Positions 7,560 through 14,596 of a stretch of 17,524 bases of DNA are shown piece by piece. Positions within the stretch are counted from its first letter, which is position 1. Each line of letters starts with the position of its first letter. The position numbers and the translations under genes are program-made. This DNA comes from Dehalococcoidia bacterium UBA1152 (GTDB lineage: Bacteria > Chloroflexota > Dehalococcoidia > Lucifugimonadales > UBA2962). The notes beneath the pieces are model-generated. The model was not told where the DNA came from, did not search any database, and worked only from the letters and a program-made list of their open reading frames with translations. The stretch is taken from NCBI GenBank assembly GCA_002311285.1, contig DBZU01000062.1, positions 7,487 to 25,010 of the forward strand, read 5' to 3'.

Positions 7560-7588
7560 GGTTAAGGAATGGTTAACGTTAGATTAAC
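7560..7588. promoter_or_regulatory. Pho-box-like triple direct repeat between divergent genes
   Basis: Three 7-mers spaced exactly 11 bp apart read GGTTAAG (7560-7566), GGTTAAC (7571-7577) and GATTAAC (7582-7588). The phase and TTAA(C) core resemble PhoP/PhoB/SphR binding arrays upstream of phosphate-starvation genes. Leftward, a -10 candidate TAATAG (7540-7545) leads to pstS. Rightward, a good -10, TATAAG (7609-7614), leads to the small unknown gene. Assignment rests on pattern and on pstS next door. Confidence 0.62.
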
Positions 7589-7654
7589 TACATGTTTTTG
7601 GGGTACTCTATAAGGCAGATTTCACAAGCGTATATGAAATCCGGAGATGTTTTC

Positions 7655-8035
7655 ATGAATCAAAAGTCCAAAGGTAATCAGTCACTAGACAAAGTAAAAT
7701 ACCACGGACACCTCAGAATCCCAGGAACACCTGAGGAGGCCGAGATAATCTTTACAGTTGGTTTTGATAGCAAATCAGTAAAGTTAGACTTTCCCCATCC
7801 AGTAGCTACTAATTCAAAATGGCAAATCGGTTCGGTTACCGTTAGAAGGCTTCTAAAATATGACGAGGTGCATTTTGTGACAACAGGGCTACCGATTGAA
7901 GGGGTTGATTTACAATGGAAAACTAATTGTGCAAAATCTGACAATACTCTTGCAGGCGTTATTATAGCCAGGCCTAACAAACACAAAGTTGTCGGCGAAA
8001 TTGGCTTTAGTCTAGTCCAGATTAGTGGAAAATAA
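7655..8035 (+). CDS. Unrecognised small protein, possibly phosphate-regulated
   Basis: A 126-residue soluble protein; I recognise no family. It begins MNQKSKGNQS, then alternates hydrophobic and polar residues in beta-like strands (EIIFTVGF, SVKLDFPHP, WQIGSVTVRRLL, VHFVTTGLP, VVGEIGFSLVQI), suggesting a small beta-sandwich or barrel. There is no signal peptide, transmembrane segment or obvious catalytic triad. I place the start at 7655 because GGAG lies 8 nt upstream. The frame stays open to an ATG at 7592, but that ATG has no Shine-Dalgarno site and lies upstream of the likely -10, TATAAG (7609-7614). It is divergent from pstS, with the Pho-box-like repeats between, so it may be a phosphate-starvation gene. 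Its 3' neighbour orn starts 65 bp later. Confidence 0.7.
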   Translation: MNQKSKGNQSLDKVKYHGHLRIPGTPEEAEIIFTVGFDSKSVKLDFPHPVATNSKWQIGSVTVRRLLKYDEVHFVTTGLPIEGVDLQWKTNCAKSDNTLAGVIIARPNKHKVVGEIGFSLVQISGK

Positions 8036-8100
8036 AATGAAGTTCATCGTGTCCTCCGTACATAAACGTTATTATCCACGATTATCACAGGTGTCTATAT

Positions 8101-8673
8101 ATGAATTCACAATCTGATTCAAATGAAAAGAACTTGGTTTGGATTGATCTAGAAATGACCGGTCTCGATCCTAAGAAACACGTAATTATTGAAATAGCAT
8201 CGATCGTCACCGATTCAAAACTGAATATACTTGATGAAGGCCCGGTTATTGCAATTAAACGGACTGTACAGGAGCTTAAACAAATCGATGATTGGAGCTT
8301 AAGAACTCACACGTCGTCAGGATTAATCAAACGAGTTAAACAGTCTAACGTCACTATTCAAGAAACGGAAAAACAAACCTTGTCTTTTCTTCAGAAATGG
8401 GTTCCCAAAGGTGTGTCTCCGTTATGTGGTAATTCAGTTCACCAAGATCGAAGATTCCTCAGAATGGAAATGCCTGATTTAGACTCTTATTTTCATTACC
8501 GAATCATCGATGTCTCTACAATAAAGGAGCTTGCAAAGAGGTGGTACAGCAATGATGCGTGTTTTCCGCTTAAACCAAAAAAACATTTAGCTTTGGACGA
8601 TATTCGTGAAAGCATTAGCGAACTGGACTGGTATCGACGTAAACTATTTTCAGATACAGTTAATATCGAATGA
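8101..8673 (+). CDS. orn: Oligoribonuclease (DEDDh 3'-5' exoribonuclease)
   Basis: Cytoplasmic exonuclease that degrades 2-5 nt RNA fragments, including pGpG from c-di-GMP breakdown, to mononucleotides. Its 190 residues are close to the usual family length of about 180. All five DEDDh residues are seen: D16 and E18 in WIDLEMTGLDP, D116 in GNSVHQDRRFL, and H162 with D167 in KKHLALDDIRESI. These sit four residues on from the E. coli Orn positions (12, 14, 112, 158, 163). HYRIIDVSTIKELAKRWY (127-149) is also characteristic. The ATG has AGGTG about 7 nt upstream. It could be co-transcribed with the small gene before it. The next gene starts 53 bp later on the same strand. Confidence 0.96.
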   Translation: MNSQSDSNEKNLVWIDLEMTGLDPKKHVIIEIASIVTDSKLNILDEGPVIAIKRTVQELKQIDDWSLRTHTSSGLIKRVKQSNVTIQETEKQTLSFLQKWVPKGVSPLCGNSVHQDRRFLRMEMPDLDSYFHYRIIDVSTIKELAKRWYSNDACFPLKPKKHLALDDIRESISELDWYRRKLFSDTVNIE

Positions 8674-8726
8674 TCCTGCTTTGTTCTATGAAATCTTTTC
8701 TTGGTATCAATTAAATAGCTTATAAA

Positions 8727-9959
8727 TTGATTGTCAGACAAGAAAACAAAGATAGGCGCCGCTGGCTAATTTTATTTCTTATATGGATTCTTTATGCTTC
8801 GTTAGGTATGGGTTTTGCATCACTGGCTCCCTTAGTTCAGCCAATCCAGGATGATTTAGACATCTCATATAGCAAAATGGGATTAGTACTCGGGTTTTGG
8901 CAACTGGTCACTATCTTCACTTTTTACCCTCTTGGCAAATTGGTCGATCGGCATTCCCCAAGAATTCTTTTGGCGATCGCTGCTATAGCAGTTGGTGCTT
9001 CTGTAGCACTTCGGGGCCTGGCAGTCGATTTCACATCTCTGTTAATGACTGTGGGATTGTTAGGCCTGGCTGGGCCAATTATCTCTGTAGGAGCCCCAAA
9101 AGTAACAGCCAATTGGTTTGTTGGAAAACAGCGTAATTTTGCGGTTGCAGTCTACATAACAGGCCCGATGGCTGGGGCAATGCTAGGAATGTCATTAGCG
9201 ACAACGGTTATCTTGCCAATTGTCGATAGTTGGAGGGAGGTGATGTTTATATACGGAGGAATAATCATGCTAACTGGCATAATTTGGTACATTTTGTCCC
9301 GAGATAGGCCATATGAAGCCTCAAAATTGTTTCTTCATGAGAACGACAAGCCTATGTCCCTCTCCAGTCTTCTAAAAATCCGTAATGTCAGAGTTGTGTT
9401 AGTGTTGTCTATTGCGGGATTGGCAATTCAACATGGAGTAGGTATTGGTTGGGCTCCATCTATCCTGCAACATCATGCTGGCATGAGCTTATCTGAGGCT
9501 GGATTCTGGTCTGGAATAGCAGCAGGAGCAGGTGTTGTAGGCACCATCATTATTACCACGGTTGCGTTCACTGGAATTAGACGAATGATAATGGCTGTCC
9601 TTTTGTTATTAACTTCGGTTGGCTTGATTGGCTTAAGTATTAGCGCTGATAATTTGCCAGTTTTATCACTTATGTTAATTAAGTTTGCAAGTAGCCCAAT
9701 GTGGCCAATTTTGACATTGATTTTAATAGACACCGATGAGATCGGGCACCGTAATATTGGGACGGCAATTGGCCTAGCTTTTGCGGTAGCGGAAATTGGA
9801 GGAGCTGGAGGCCCGGTGCTGTTAGGGATCATTCAAGATATTCAGGGATCTGTCATTCCAGGCCTGGTGGCATTATCTGTTCTGTTATTTATATTAGTAT
9901 TTACTACTCCCTTGATCAGGGAGTCCGTTAGTAAAAACAACAATAATCAATCAAACTAG
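8727..9959 (+). CDS. MFS transporter, 12 TM, CynX/NimT-like
   Basis: Inner-membrane secondary carrier of 410 residues with about 12 hydrophobic helices. Motif A, GKLVDRHSPR, is at 70-79 between TM2 and TM3. The N-half has LAPLVQPIQDDLDISYSKMGLVLG, and a KVTANWFVGKQRNFAVAVYITGP segment leads into TM5. Both recall the cyanate/nitroimidazole-type (CynX) and related anion-carrier branch, though I cannot fix a substrate. The start is a TTG with no Shine-Dalgarno site. An in-frame stop lies 15 bp upstream, and the next ATG would fall inside TM1, so the TTG (or a nearby non-ATG codon) must be used. Its stop codon sits within the strong hairpin at 9954-9984. It is convergent with the unrecognised 300-aa gene. 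Confidence 0.88.
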   Translation: MIVRQENKDRRRWLILFLIWILYASLGMGFASLAPLVQPIQDDLDISYSKMGLVLGFWQLVTIFTFYPLGKLVDRHSPRILLAIAAIAVGASVALRGLAVDFTSLLMTVGLLGLAGPIISVGAPKVTANWFVGKQRNFAVAVYITGPMAGAMLGMSLATTVILPIVDSWREVMFIYGGIIMLTGIIWYILSRDRPYEASKLFLHENDKPMSLSSLLKIRNVRVVLVLSIAGLAIQHGVGIGWAPSILQHHAGMSLSEAGFWSGIAAGAGVVGTIIITTVAFTGIRRMIMAVLLLLTSVGLIGLSISADNLPVLSLMLIKFASSPMWPILTLILIDTDEIGHRNIGTAIGLAFAVAEIGGAGGPVLLGIIQDIQGSVIPGLVALSVLLFILVFTTPLIRESVSKNNNNQSN

Positions 9960-9984
9960 AACACTTGTAATAAGTGTTCTAGTT
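9954..9984. terminator. Bidirectional hairpin holding both stop codons of convergent genes
   Basis: A perfect 13-bp inverted repeat, AACTAGAACACTT (9954-9966) and AAGTGTTCTAGTT (9972-9984), has a 5-nt loop. The stop of the MFS gene (9957-9959) and the stop of the opposite gene (9979-9981) both lie in the arms. On the minus strand it is followed by T-rich sequence; on the plus strand there is no T run, so termination may be better leftward. Confidence 0.7.
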
Positions 9985-10881
9985 GGGGCTTGGCAAACGA
10001 ATCGTAACTGTTGTGCCCTCTCCGTCTACATACAATGTCTCCATAGGGTTAATCCCTTTTGCCCTAAGCTCCGCCATTTTTGCTGAGGGTAAAACAGAAT
10101 CATTACCTGGATCTATGCGCTGAATCATGCCTAGAAATACTAACTGTCTACTTATCGCACTTTTATATTCTCGCGATGAAACGATGAATTGGGTCGATTT
10201 TGGGGACGGCACCAAATGTTCGGGTGTTCCGACGCGTAACAACCCGGATTTTCGTCTGACCAATGGGGCAATTTCATAAACTCGCGGTACGTCTCCTCTG
10301 ATAGTCGCGCTTAGGTATTTCTGCTGATGTTCCATCGATCTCCATGGTCTATAGGAAAGCAGTCCATTCAAATCCCGCATATCACGAGTTTTGTCCGAAT
10401 ATTCAAATACCAGATCTCTCAAAGCAAGTTGTGTCCCAAAAACAAAAATGTCGAGCTCACTGTTGATTTCCGGTGCCCAACTTAAAAGGTGTGAACCCCA
10501 GTATAGGAATCGATATGTTGATTTTGGAAAGAATCCCCTAAATTCGTGCTCAAGCCAATTATCGACGTCTCTTAACACCGGCAAATGTTCATGACGGATA
10601 TCCAAGTTGAGAAAGCTCTGGGTGTCAGACCATTGAACTGCTTCATCTTTTATTCCTTTGCCGCCATGCCTCGCCCATCGCTCACGATATAGATATAACT
10701 GTCTGTCACTGATGGGAGATCTAGCAATAGTCGTTGTCCATAAAGACTGTATTTCTGGCACCTTCAGTCCGTCATTGAGCCATTCATACACAACAGCTTG
10801 TTCCTCAAATGTCATTCCTTCCTCGTAAGGTCTCTGGCCATCTCCAATATTAACTGTGCTGATTTCACTCATAGCTCTCAC
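9979..10881 (-). CDS. Unrecognised 300-aa protein with possible N-terminal HTH; candidate regulator
   Basis: I do not recognise this family. Residues 20-70 (from TFEEQAVVYEWLNDGLKVPEI to SDRQLYLYRERW) have the spacing of a helix-turn-helix of the kind that begins with a hydrophobic helix and a Gly turn. The turn between the two helices is unusually long. The rest is soluble and mixed alpha/beta, with a Trp/Tyr-rich centre (FLYWGSHLLSWAPEI, LSYRPWRSMEHQQKYL) and a C-terminal beta-like end (VTIRLPSPN). There is no signal peptide or membrane segment. The start is either a GTG at 10881 or the ATG at 10872 (GAGAG just before it), giving 300 or 297 residues. It is divergent from an MFS gene with two operator-like repeats between, which suggests a local regulator. 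A non-regulatory role cannot be excluded. Confidence 0.72.
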   Translation of the reverse strand: MRAMSEISTVNIGDGQRPYEEGMTFEEQAVVYEWLNDGLKVPEIQSLWTTTIARSPISDRQLYLYRERWARHGGKGIKDEAVQWSDTQSFLNLDIRHEHLPVLRDVDNWLEHEFRGFFPKSTYRFLYWGSHLLSWAPEINSELDIFVFGTQLALRDLVFEYSDKTRDMRDLNGLLSYRPWRSMEHQQKYLSATIRGDVPRVYEIAPLVRRKSGLLRVGTPEHLVPSPKSTQFIVSSREYKSAISRQLVFLGMIQRIDPGNDSVLPSAKMAELRAKGINPMETLYVDGEGTTVTIRLPSPN

Positions 10882-10890
10882 ATGATTAGG

Positions 10891-10958
10891 AATTACTCTG
10901 ATATTAACGTAATCTTTTTATATTATCCGTAATTACTGTGAAATTAACGTAATTCTTT
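10891..10958. promoter_or_regulatory. Two operator-like repeats between divergent genes
   Basis: Two nearly identical segments of about 27 bp start at 10891 and 10931, exactly 40 bp apart. Both begin AATTACT, share ATTAACGTAAT, and end TCTTT. Each has dyad ends: ATTAC...GTAAT, and in the second copy AATTAC(N12)GTAATT. Copy 2 overlaps a possible -35 (TTAACG, 10944-10949) with -10 TATATT (10966-10971) for the rightward MFS gene. This fits binding of a dimeric regulator, possibly the neighbouring 300-aa protein. Confidence 0.55.
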
Positions 10959-10991
10959 CAATCAATATATTACGATATCCATTATATTGCA

Positions 10992-12269
10992 ATGGTTTCC
11001 TCTGTTATATTTTTTAAAAGTGGTAGCATAACTACCGTGTTTAAGGGATTTTTGACCTCGAATTTTAATACGCCTAGCAGGGTCTGGCTTATAATGCTGG
11101 CCCCGTTTTTAGTCGCTACCGTTTCTATGGGTTCATATCAATATACTCATGGTCTCTTTGTGGATCCTCTTGGCCAAGCTTTTGGTTGGTCCCGAACTGA
11201 AATAAGTGCATCTTTATCTTTTGCTGCGGTCGGAATAATTACCGCCCCATTTTTGGGCCGATTGTTAGATAAATATGGCGCGAAGCCTGTGATGTTAGGA
11301 GCTGTTGCTCTAATGGGCTTAAGTTTTGTTCTAAGGCCTCTTATGACAGAGTTATGGCATTTATACGCTATAAGCTTTCTGCAATTTGTGGCTATTAATG
11401 GAACTGTGATGTTGCCTGCGGGGCGTTTAGTGGGAATTTGGTTTAAGAAAAACCGAGGCAAAGTTCTCGGACTGACTATGATGGGTAATAATTTTGGAGG
11501 ACTGGTTTTGCCTCCTGTAATTGGGTCATTATTGATTACTTTTTCTTGGCAATTTGCATACTATGGAATAGCCATAATGTTTGCCCTCGTATGGCTTTAT
11601 ACACTTAAGTTTGTGTCTGAGAACAAGGCGGGTGCTTCAAAATCTAATAGGGATACGCGGATTCGGGGTGAATCTACACAAATCCTTCCTGGTATGACTC
11701 TACAGGAAGCCATAAAAACGAAATATTTCTATCTGATAGCAATCATCACGCCGATTGGCTCCCTAGCTTTTTCCATGGTTTTACCTCACGTTATAGATAA
11801 TTATACAAATGCAGGCATATCGCTTCTCACTGCCGCTGCTGGCCTTGTTGTGCTATCAACATTTGGAATGATTGGTAAGGTTGTTTGGGGGGCCATTGGT
11901 GAAAAGATTACTGGAAGGAACGCACTAATGTGTAGTTTCTCGGTAACAATTGTTGGCGTTATGCTTATGTACAATCCAATTGCAGGGCCGTTATTTTGGA
12001 TAGCAGTAGCTGTCTTTGGATTCGGCATGGGTGCTTTTGGCCCGCTGTACACAATGATAATACAGGACTTCTTCGGCTTAAGGAATTATGGCGCCATATA
12101 TGGATTACAGAGTCTAACAGGTGTCATTAGTTTTGGCGCCGGACCTATTATGGGAGGGCTTAGCTATGACCTGGCAGGAACATACAAGCCTATATTCCTT
12201 GCGGCCTCAATTGGAATTGCGTTGGGAGTTTTGCTCTTGACCCGACTCCCTAACAAAAAGCGTTATTGA
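10992..12269 (+). CDS. MFS carrier, monocarboxylate/oxalate-formate (MCT/OFA)-like
   Basis: Inner-membrane carrier of 425 residues with about 12 helices. The segment DPLGQAFGWSRTEISASLSF (58-77) after TM1 is typical of the monocarboxylate and oxalate:formate antiporter-like branch. Motif A, GRLLDKYGAKPV, is at 89-100. A central charged loop near 205-235 is followed by the second half, which repeats the fold with GFGMGAFGPLYTMIIQDFFG. The substrate is likely an organic acid, by family. The start is unsure: the ATG has no Shine-Dalgarno site. TM1 begins only near residue 31, and a TTG at 11052 with AAGGGA close before it is an alternative. A small inverted repeat, GGTAG-CATAA-CTACC, lies at 11022-11036 in the doubtful segment. 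It ends 3 bp from the convergent SDR gene. Confidence 0.9.
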   Translation: MVSSVIFFKSGSITTVFKGFLTSNFNTPSRVWLIMLAPFLVATVSMGSYQYTHGLFVDPLGQAFGWSRTEISASLSFAAVGIITAPFLGRLLDKYGAKPVMLGAVALMGLSFVLRPLMTELWHLYAISFLQFVAINGTVMLPAGRLVGIWFKKNRGKVLGLTMMGNNFGGLVLPPVIGSLLITFSWQFAYYGIAIMFALVWLYTLKFVSENKAGASKSNRDTRIRGESTQILPGMTLQEAIKTKYFYLIAIITPIGSLAFSMVLPHVIDNYTNAGISLLTAAAGLVVLSTFGMIGKVVWGAIGEKITGRNALMCSFSVTIVGVMLMYNPIAGPLFWIAVAVFGFGMGAFGPLYTMIIQDFFGLRNYGAIYGLQSLTGVISFGAGPIMGGLSYDLAGTYKPIFLAASIGIALGVLLLTRLPNKKRY

Positions 12270-12272
12270 TGC

Positions 12273-13040
12273 CTATTTTTGCCCAGGACGTTTAATCAGC
12301 TCAGCGGATTTGTCTCTAGTCACAGTTGGTGTCACCACCATCTCAGTAATCATTGTGCGCGGCGGCAGGCTTGAAGCTAATAAAATCGTTTCTGCTATAT
12401 CCTCTGGCAAACACATTGTTTCAAGCGCCTCTTTATCTGGCATAAATCGTCTTTTCTCCAGAATTGGTGTAACAACTTCTCCTGGACTTATCGTGCAAGC
12501 TCTAATTAACATGTGTTGCAACTCATCATTAAGAAATTCGGTGAAGTTATTGACCCCCGCTTTGGCTGCGCAATATGCGACACCTCCCATCAAACTTGGC
12601 CAAATTGCTGAATTCGAAGATACATTAATTATCGTTCCTGAGTTTTGCGAGATCATTGTTGGAAGCACGGCTTTTGTAAAAAACATGGTGCCCACAAGAT
12701 TTACATTAACCAAGCTTTGTATTTCTTCAGGAGTTGTTTCCAATACTCCTCTGTTTTTTATGTTTGCTCCGGCGTTGTTAACTAGAATATCGATTCTGCC
12801 CCATGCGTTTTTAACTCGTTCAACTACGTTCTCTATTGATTGATACTCCGTTATATCCGCTTCGATTGTGATGCCTTCACCTTTATTAAGTTTTACCTCA
12901 GCCAAAACATCAGTCAATTTGGAGGATGTCCTGCCGACAATGCAAACCTTAGATCCTTTTTGAGCTAGGGCTATCGCTGTAGCTCGGCCTATCCCGCTGC
13001 CTCCCCCAGTAATTATGCATACTTTTTCTAGAAGATTCAT
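12273..13040 (-). CDS. Short-chain dehydrogenase/reductase (classical SDR)
   Basis: NAD(P)(H)-dependent oxidoreductase of 255 residues, the usual classical-SDR length. The Rossmann glycine motif TGGGSGIG is at 11-18, with a cofactor-end VGRTSSK at 35-41 (an Arg after the second strand leans towards NADP). AD (61-62), the NNAG motif (88-91) and the structural Asn114 follow. The catalytic region is INVSSNS...YCAAK, with Tyr156 and Lys160; the Ser is 142 or 144. SPGEVVTP at 185-192 is the usual nicotinamide-side motif. The ATG has AAGGTG 5 nt upstream. The substrate cannot be read. The gene is divergent from amidase 1, with a shared 113-bp promoter region, and may act on alcohols, ketones or hydroxy acids released by the local hydrolases. 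Confidence 0.93.
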   Translation of the reverse strand: MNLLEKVCIITGGGSGIGRATAIALAQKGSKVCIVGRTSSKLTDVLAEVKLNKGEGITIEADITEYQSIENVVERVKNAWGRIDILVNNAGANIKNRGVLETTPEEIQSLVNVNLVGTMFFTKAVLPTMISQNSGTIINVSSNSAIWPSLMGGVAYCAAKAGVNNFTEFLNDELQHMLIRACTISPGEVVTPILEKRRFMPDKEALETMCLPEDIAETILLASSLPPRTMITEMVVTPTVTRDKSAELIKRPGQK

Positions 13041-13104
13041 TTGTTCACCTTAACTAATGTCGAATATTTTTACACATTGTAACCAAAATTTCAGTGCTGT
13101 TTAT

Positions 13105-13134
13105 ATGAAACATATATATGCATTTTCCTATAAT
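13105..13134 (+). promoter_or_regulatory. Probable promoter of amidase 1
   Basis: A perfect -10, TATAAT (13129-13134), lies 18 bp after ATGAAA (13105-13110, 4/6 match to TTGACA). The predicted start is about 13 nt before the ATG at 13154, so the 5' leader would be very short, with only GAGA as a weak ribosome site. Confidence 0.5.
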
Positions 13135-13153
13135 ATCTATACGAGAATAATTT

Positions 13154-14596
13154 ATGAGCGAATTTGACCTTCCATTTAAGTCGGCAATAGAACATGCCAA
13201 ATTAATTCATTCCAAACAGATTTCTCCTGTGGAATTGTTGAAACTTTATCTAGAACGAATTGACACATGGAACCCCGTTCTCAATACATACTTGGCTTTA
13301 AATGTAGAAGGCGCCATTGCTGAGGCTACACTCGCTGAGGCTTCAATAATGCGCGGCGAAATTAAGAGCCCTCTTCATGGCGTGCCTTTTGGTATTAAAG
13401 ACAATGAGATCACCAAGGACATTGAAACAACTTTCGGCTCACTTTGGATGAAAGGCAATATTCCAAAAGAGGACTCGGTTGTGGTTGAACGAATAAAGGC
13501 GGGAGGAGGAATAGTCGTCGGTAAAACAAATATGCCTGATTGGGGCTTAATGATCCACTCAGAAAACCGACTAGGCGATCATGCACGCAATCCTTGGAAC
13601 ATTACTAGAACCGCTGGCGGGTCCAGTAGTGGGTCGGCTGCTGGAATTGCAGCTGGTCTTTGTTCAATCGCAAGCGGAACAGACGGTGGCGGTTCCATAA
13701 GGGCCCCTAGCAGTTTCTGTGGAGTTTTTGGAATAAGGCCAACATTAGGCCGTGTTCCCCGTTATTCTGGGCCAAGCAATAAATATATAACTAACCCAGT
13801 TAGTCAACCCGGCCCGATTGCCAGAACTGTTGAGGACGCTGCTGTTATGTTAAAGATGATTGCCGGTTTTGATAATCGTGATCCTGATTCTGTGCGACTT
13901 GCGGTCCCTGATTATCCAAGCTTACTAAAACAAGATTTGTCTGGGCTTCGGGTCGCTTATAGTCCTGACTACGGTTACGCAGATGTTGATCCAGAAGTGA
14001 GTATGGCCACAGAATCAGCGGTAAAAACAATAGAGGGGTTCGGCATAAAAATTGAACAAGTATCTCTAGATCTTTCCGACGCTTTTTACGGCTACTGGGC
14101 ATTAGTCAGTGCAAATTGGTACGCTGGCTTAGACGAACAATTTGAAGAAAGAATCTCCGAATTATCGCCAGAGGCACTTGCGGTATATCAATATGGAAAA
14201 CAAATCACGGGCAAAGATTATGCTTTGGCTTTAGGGGTGCGCGATCAACTTATATCTCGTCTAGACACTTTATTTACCAAATTTCATCTGCTTCTATCTC
14301 CAACTGTGCCGAATACAGCTTTCGAGGTCGGTAAACCTAAAACCGGCGTTCAGGCTCGCTATAAAGATGATCTTTGGGGATTCCCGGCACATAGTCCTTT
14401 TACTTTTCCAATAAATGCAGTAGGCCTTCCAGGCGCCAGCATTCCATGCGGATTTAATGCCTCTGGGTTGCCTATTGGACTTCAGGTAGTTGGAAGGCGA
14501 TTTGAAGAATCAACCATCTTGCAATTATGTGCTAAATTTGAGAAGGAACGCCCTTGGAGAATGAAAATCCCCCCGATTTTTACAAAGTCAGATTAA
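13154..14596 (+). CDS. Amidase-signature family hydrolase (amidase 1)
   Basis: Cytoplasmic Ser-cisSer-Lys hydrolase of 480 residues. The catalytic triad is complete: Lys82 in GVPFGIKDNE, cis-Ser157 in TAGGSSSGSAAG, and nucleophile Ser181 in TDGGGSIRAPSSF. The 24-residue spacing between the two serines matches the family. No neighbouring gatB or gatC exists in the window, and the C-terminus lacks a tRNA-dependent partner context, so this is not likely GatA but a catabolic amidase, carbamoyl or lactam hydrolase. The C-terminal half has PINAVGLPGASIPCGF and GLPIGLQVVGRRFEE, standard for the family. It is a clear paralogue of amidase 2 at 15638-17128 but well diverged. Its stop codon overlaps that of the convergent phosphotriesterase-like gene. 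The amide substrate is unknown. Confidence 0.92.
   Translation: MSEFDLPFKSAIEHAKLIHSKQISPVELLKLYLERIDTWNPVLNTYLALNVEGAIAEATLAEASIMRGEIKSPLHGVPFGIKDNEITKDIETTFGSLWMKGNIPKEDSVVVERIKAGGGIVVGKTNMPDWGLMIHSENRLGDHARNPWNITRTAGGSSSGSAAGIAAGLCSIASGTDGGGSIRAPSSFCGVFGIRPTLGRVPRYSGPSNKYITNPVSQPGPIARTVEDAAVMLKMIAGFDNRDPDSVRLAVPDYPSLLKQDLSGLRVAYSPDYGYADVDPEVSMATESAVKTIEGFGIKIEQVSLDLSDAFYGYWALVSANWYAGLDEQFEERISELSPEALAVYQYGKQITGKDYALALGVRDQLISRLDTLFTKFHLLLSPTVPNTAFEVGKPKTGVQARYKDDLWGFPAHSPFTFPINAVGLPGASIPCGFNASGLPIGLQVVGRRFEESTILQLCAKFEKERPWRMKIPPIFTKSD

Noticed and set aside
7592..7654. Upstream ATG extending the small unknown protein by 21 residues
   Set aside because: It has no Shine-Dalgarno site and lies upstream of the best -10 element, whereas the ATG at 7655 has GGAG at the right distance.
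10891..10958. The 40-bp-spaced repeats as the start of a CRISPR array
   Set aside because: Only two copies exist, they are imperfect, the spacer is very short, and no cas gene is near; an operator pair fits better.
13845..14102. Minus-strand open frame inside amidase 1, and similar antisense frames inside the MFS, symporter and SDR genes
   Set aside because: They are shadows of strong coding frames on the other strand and lack ribosome sites and recognisable domains.
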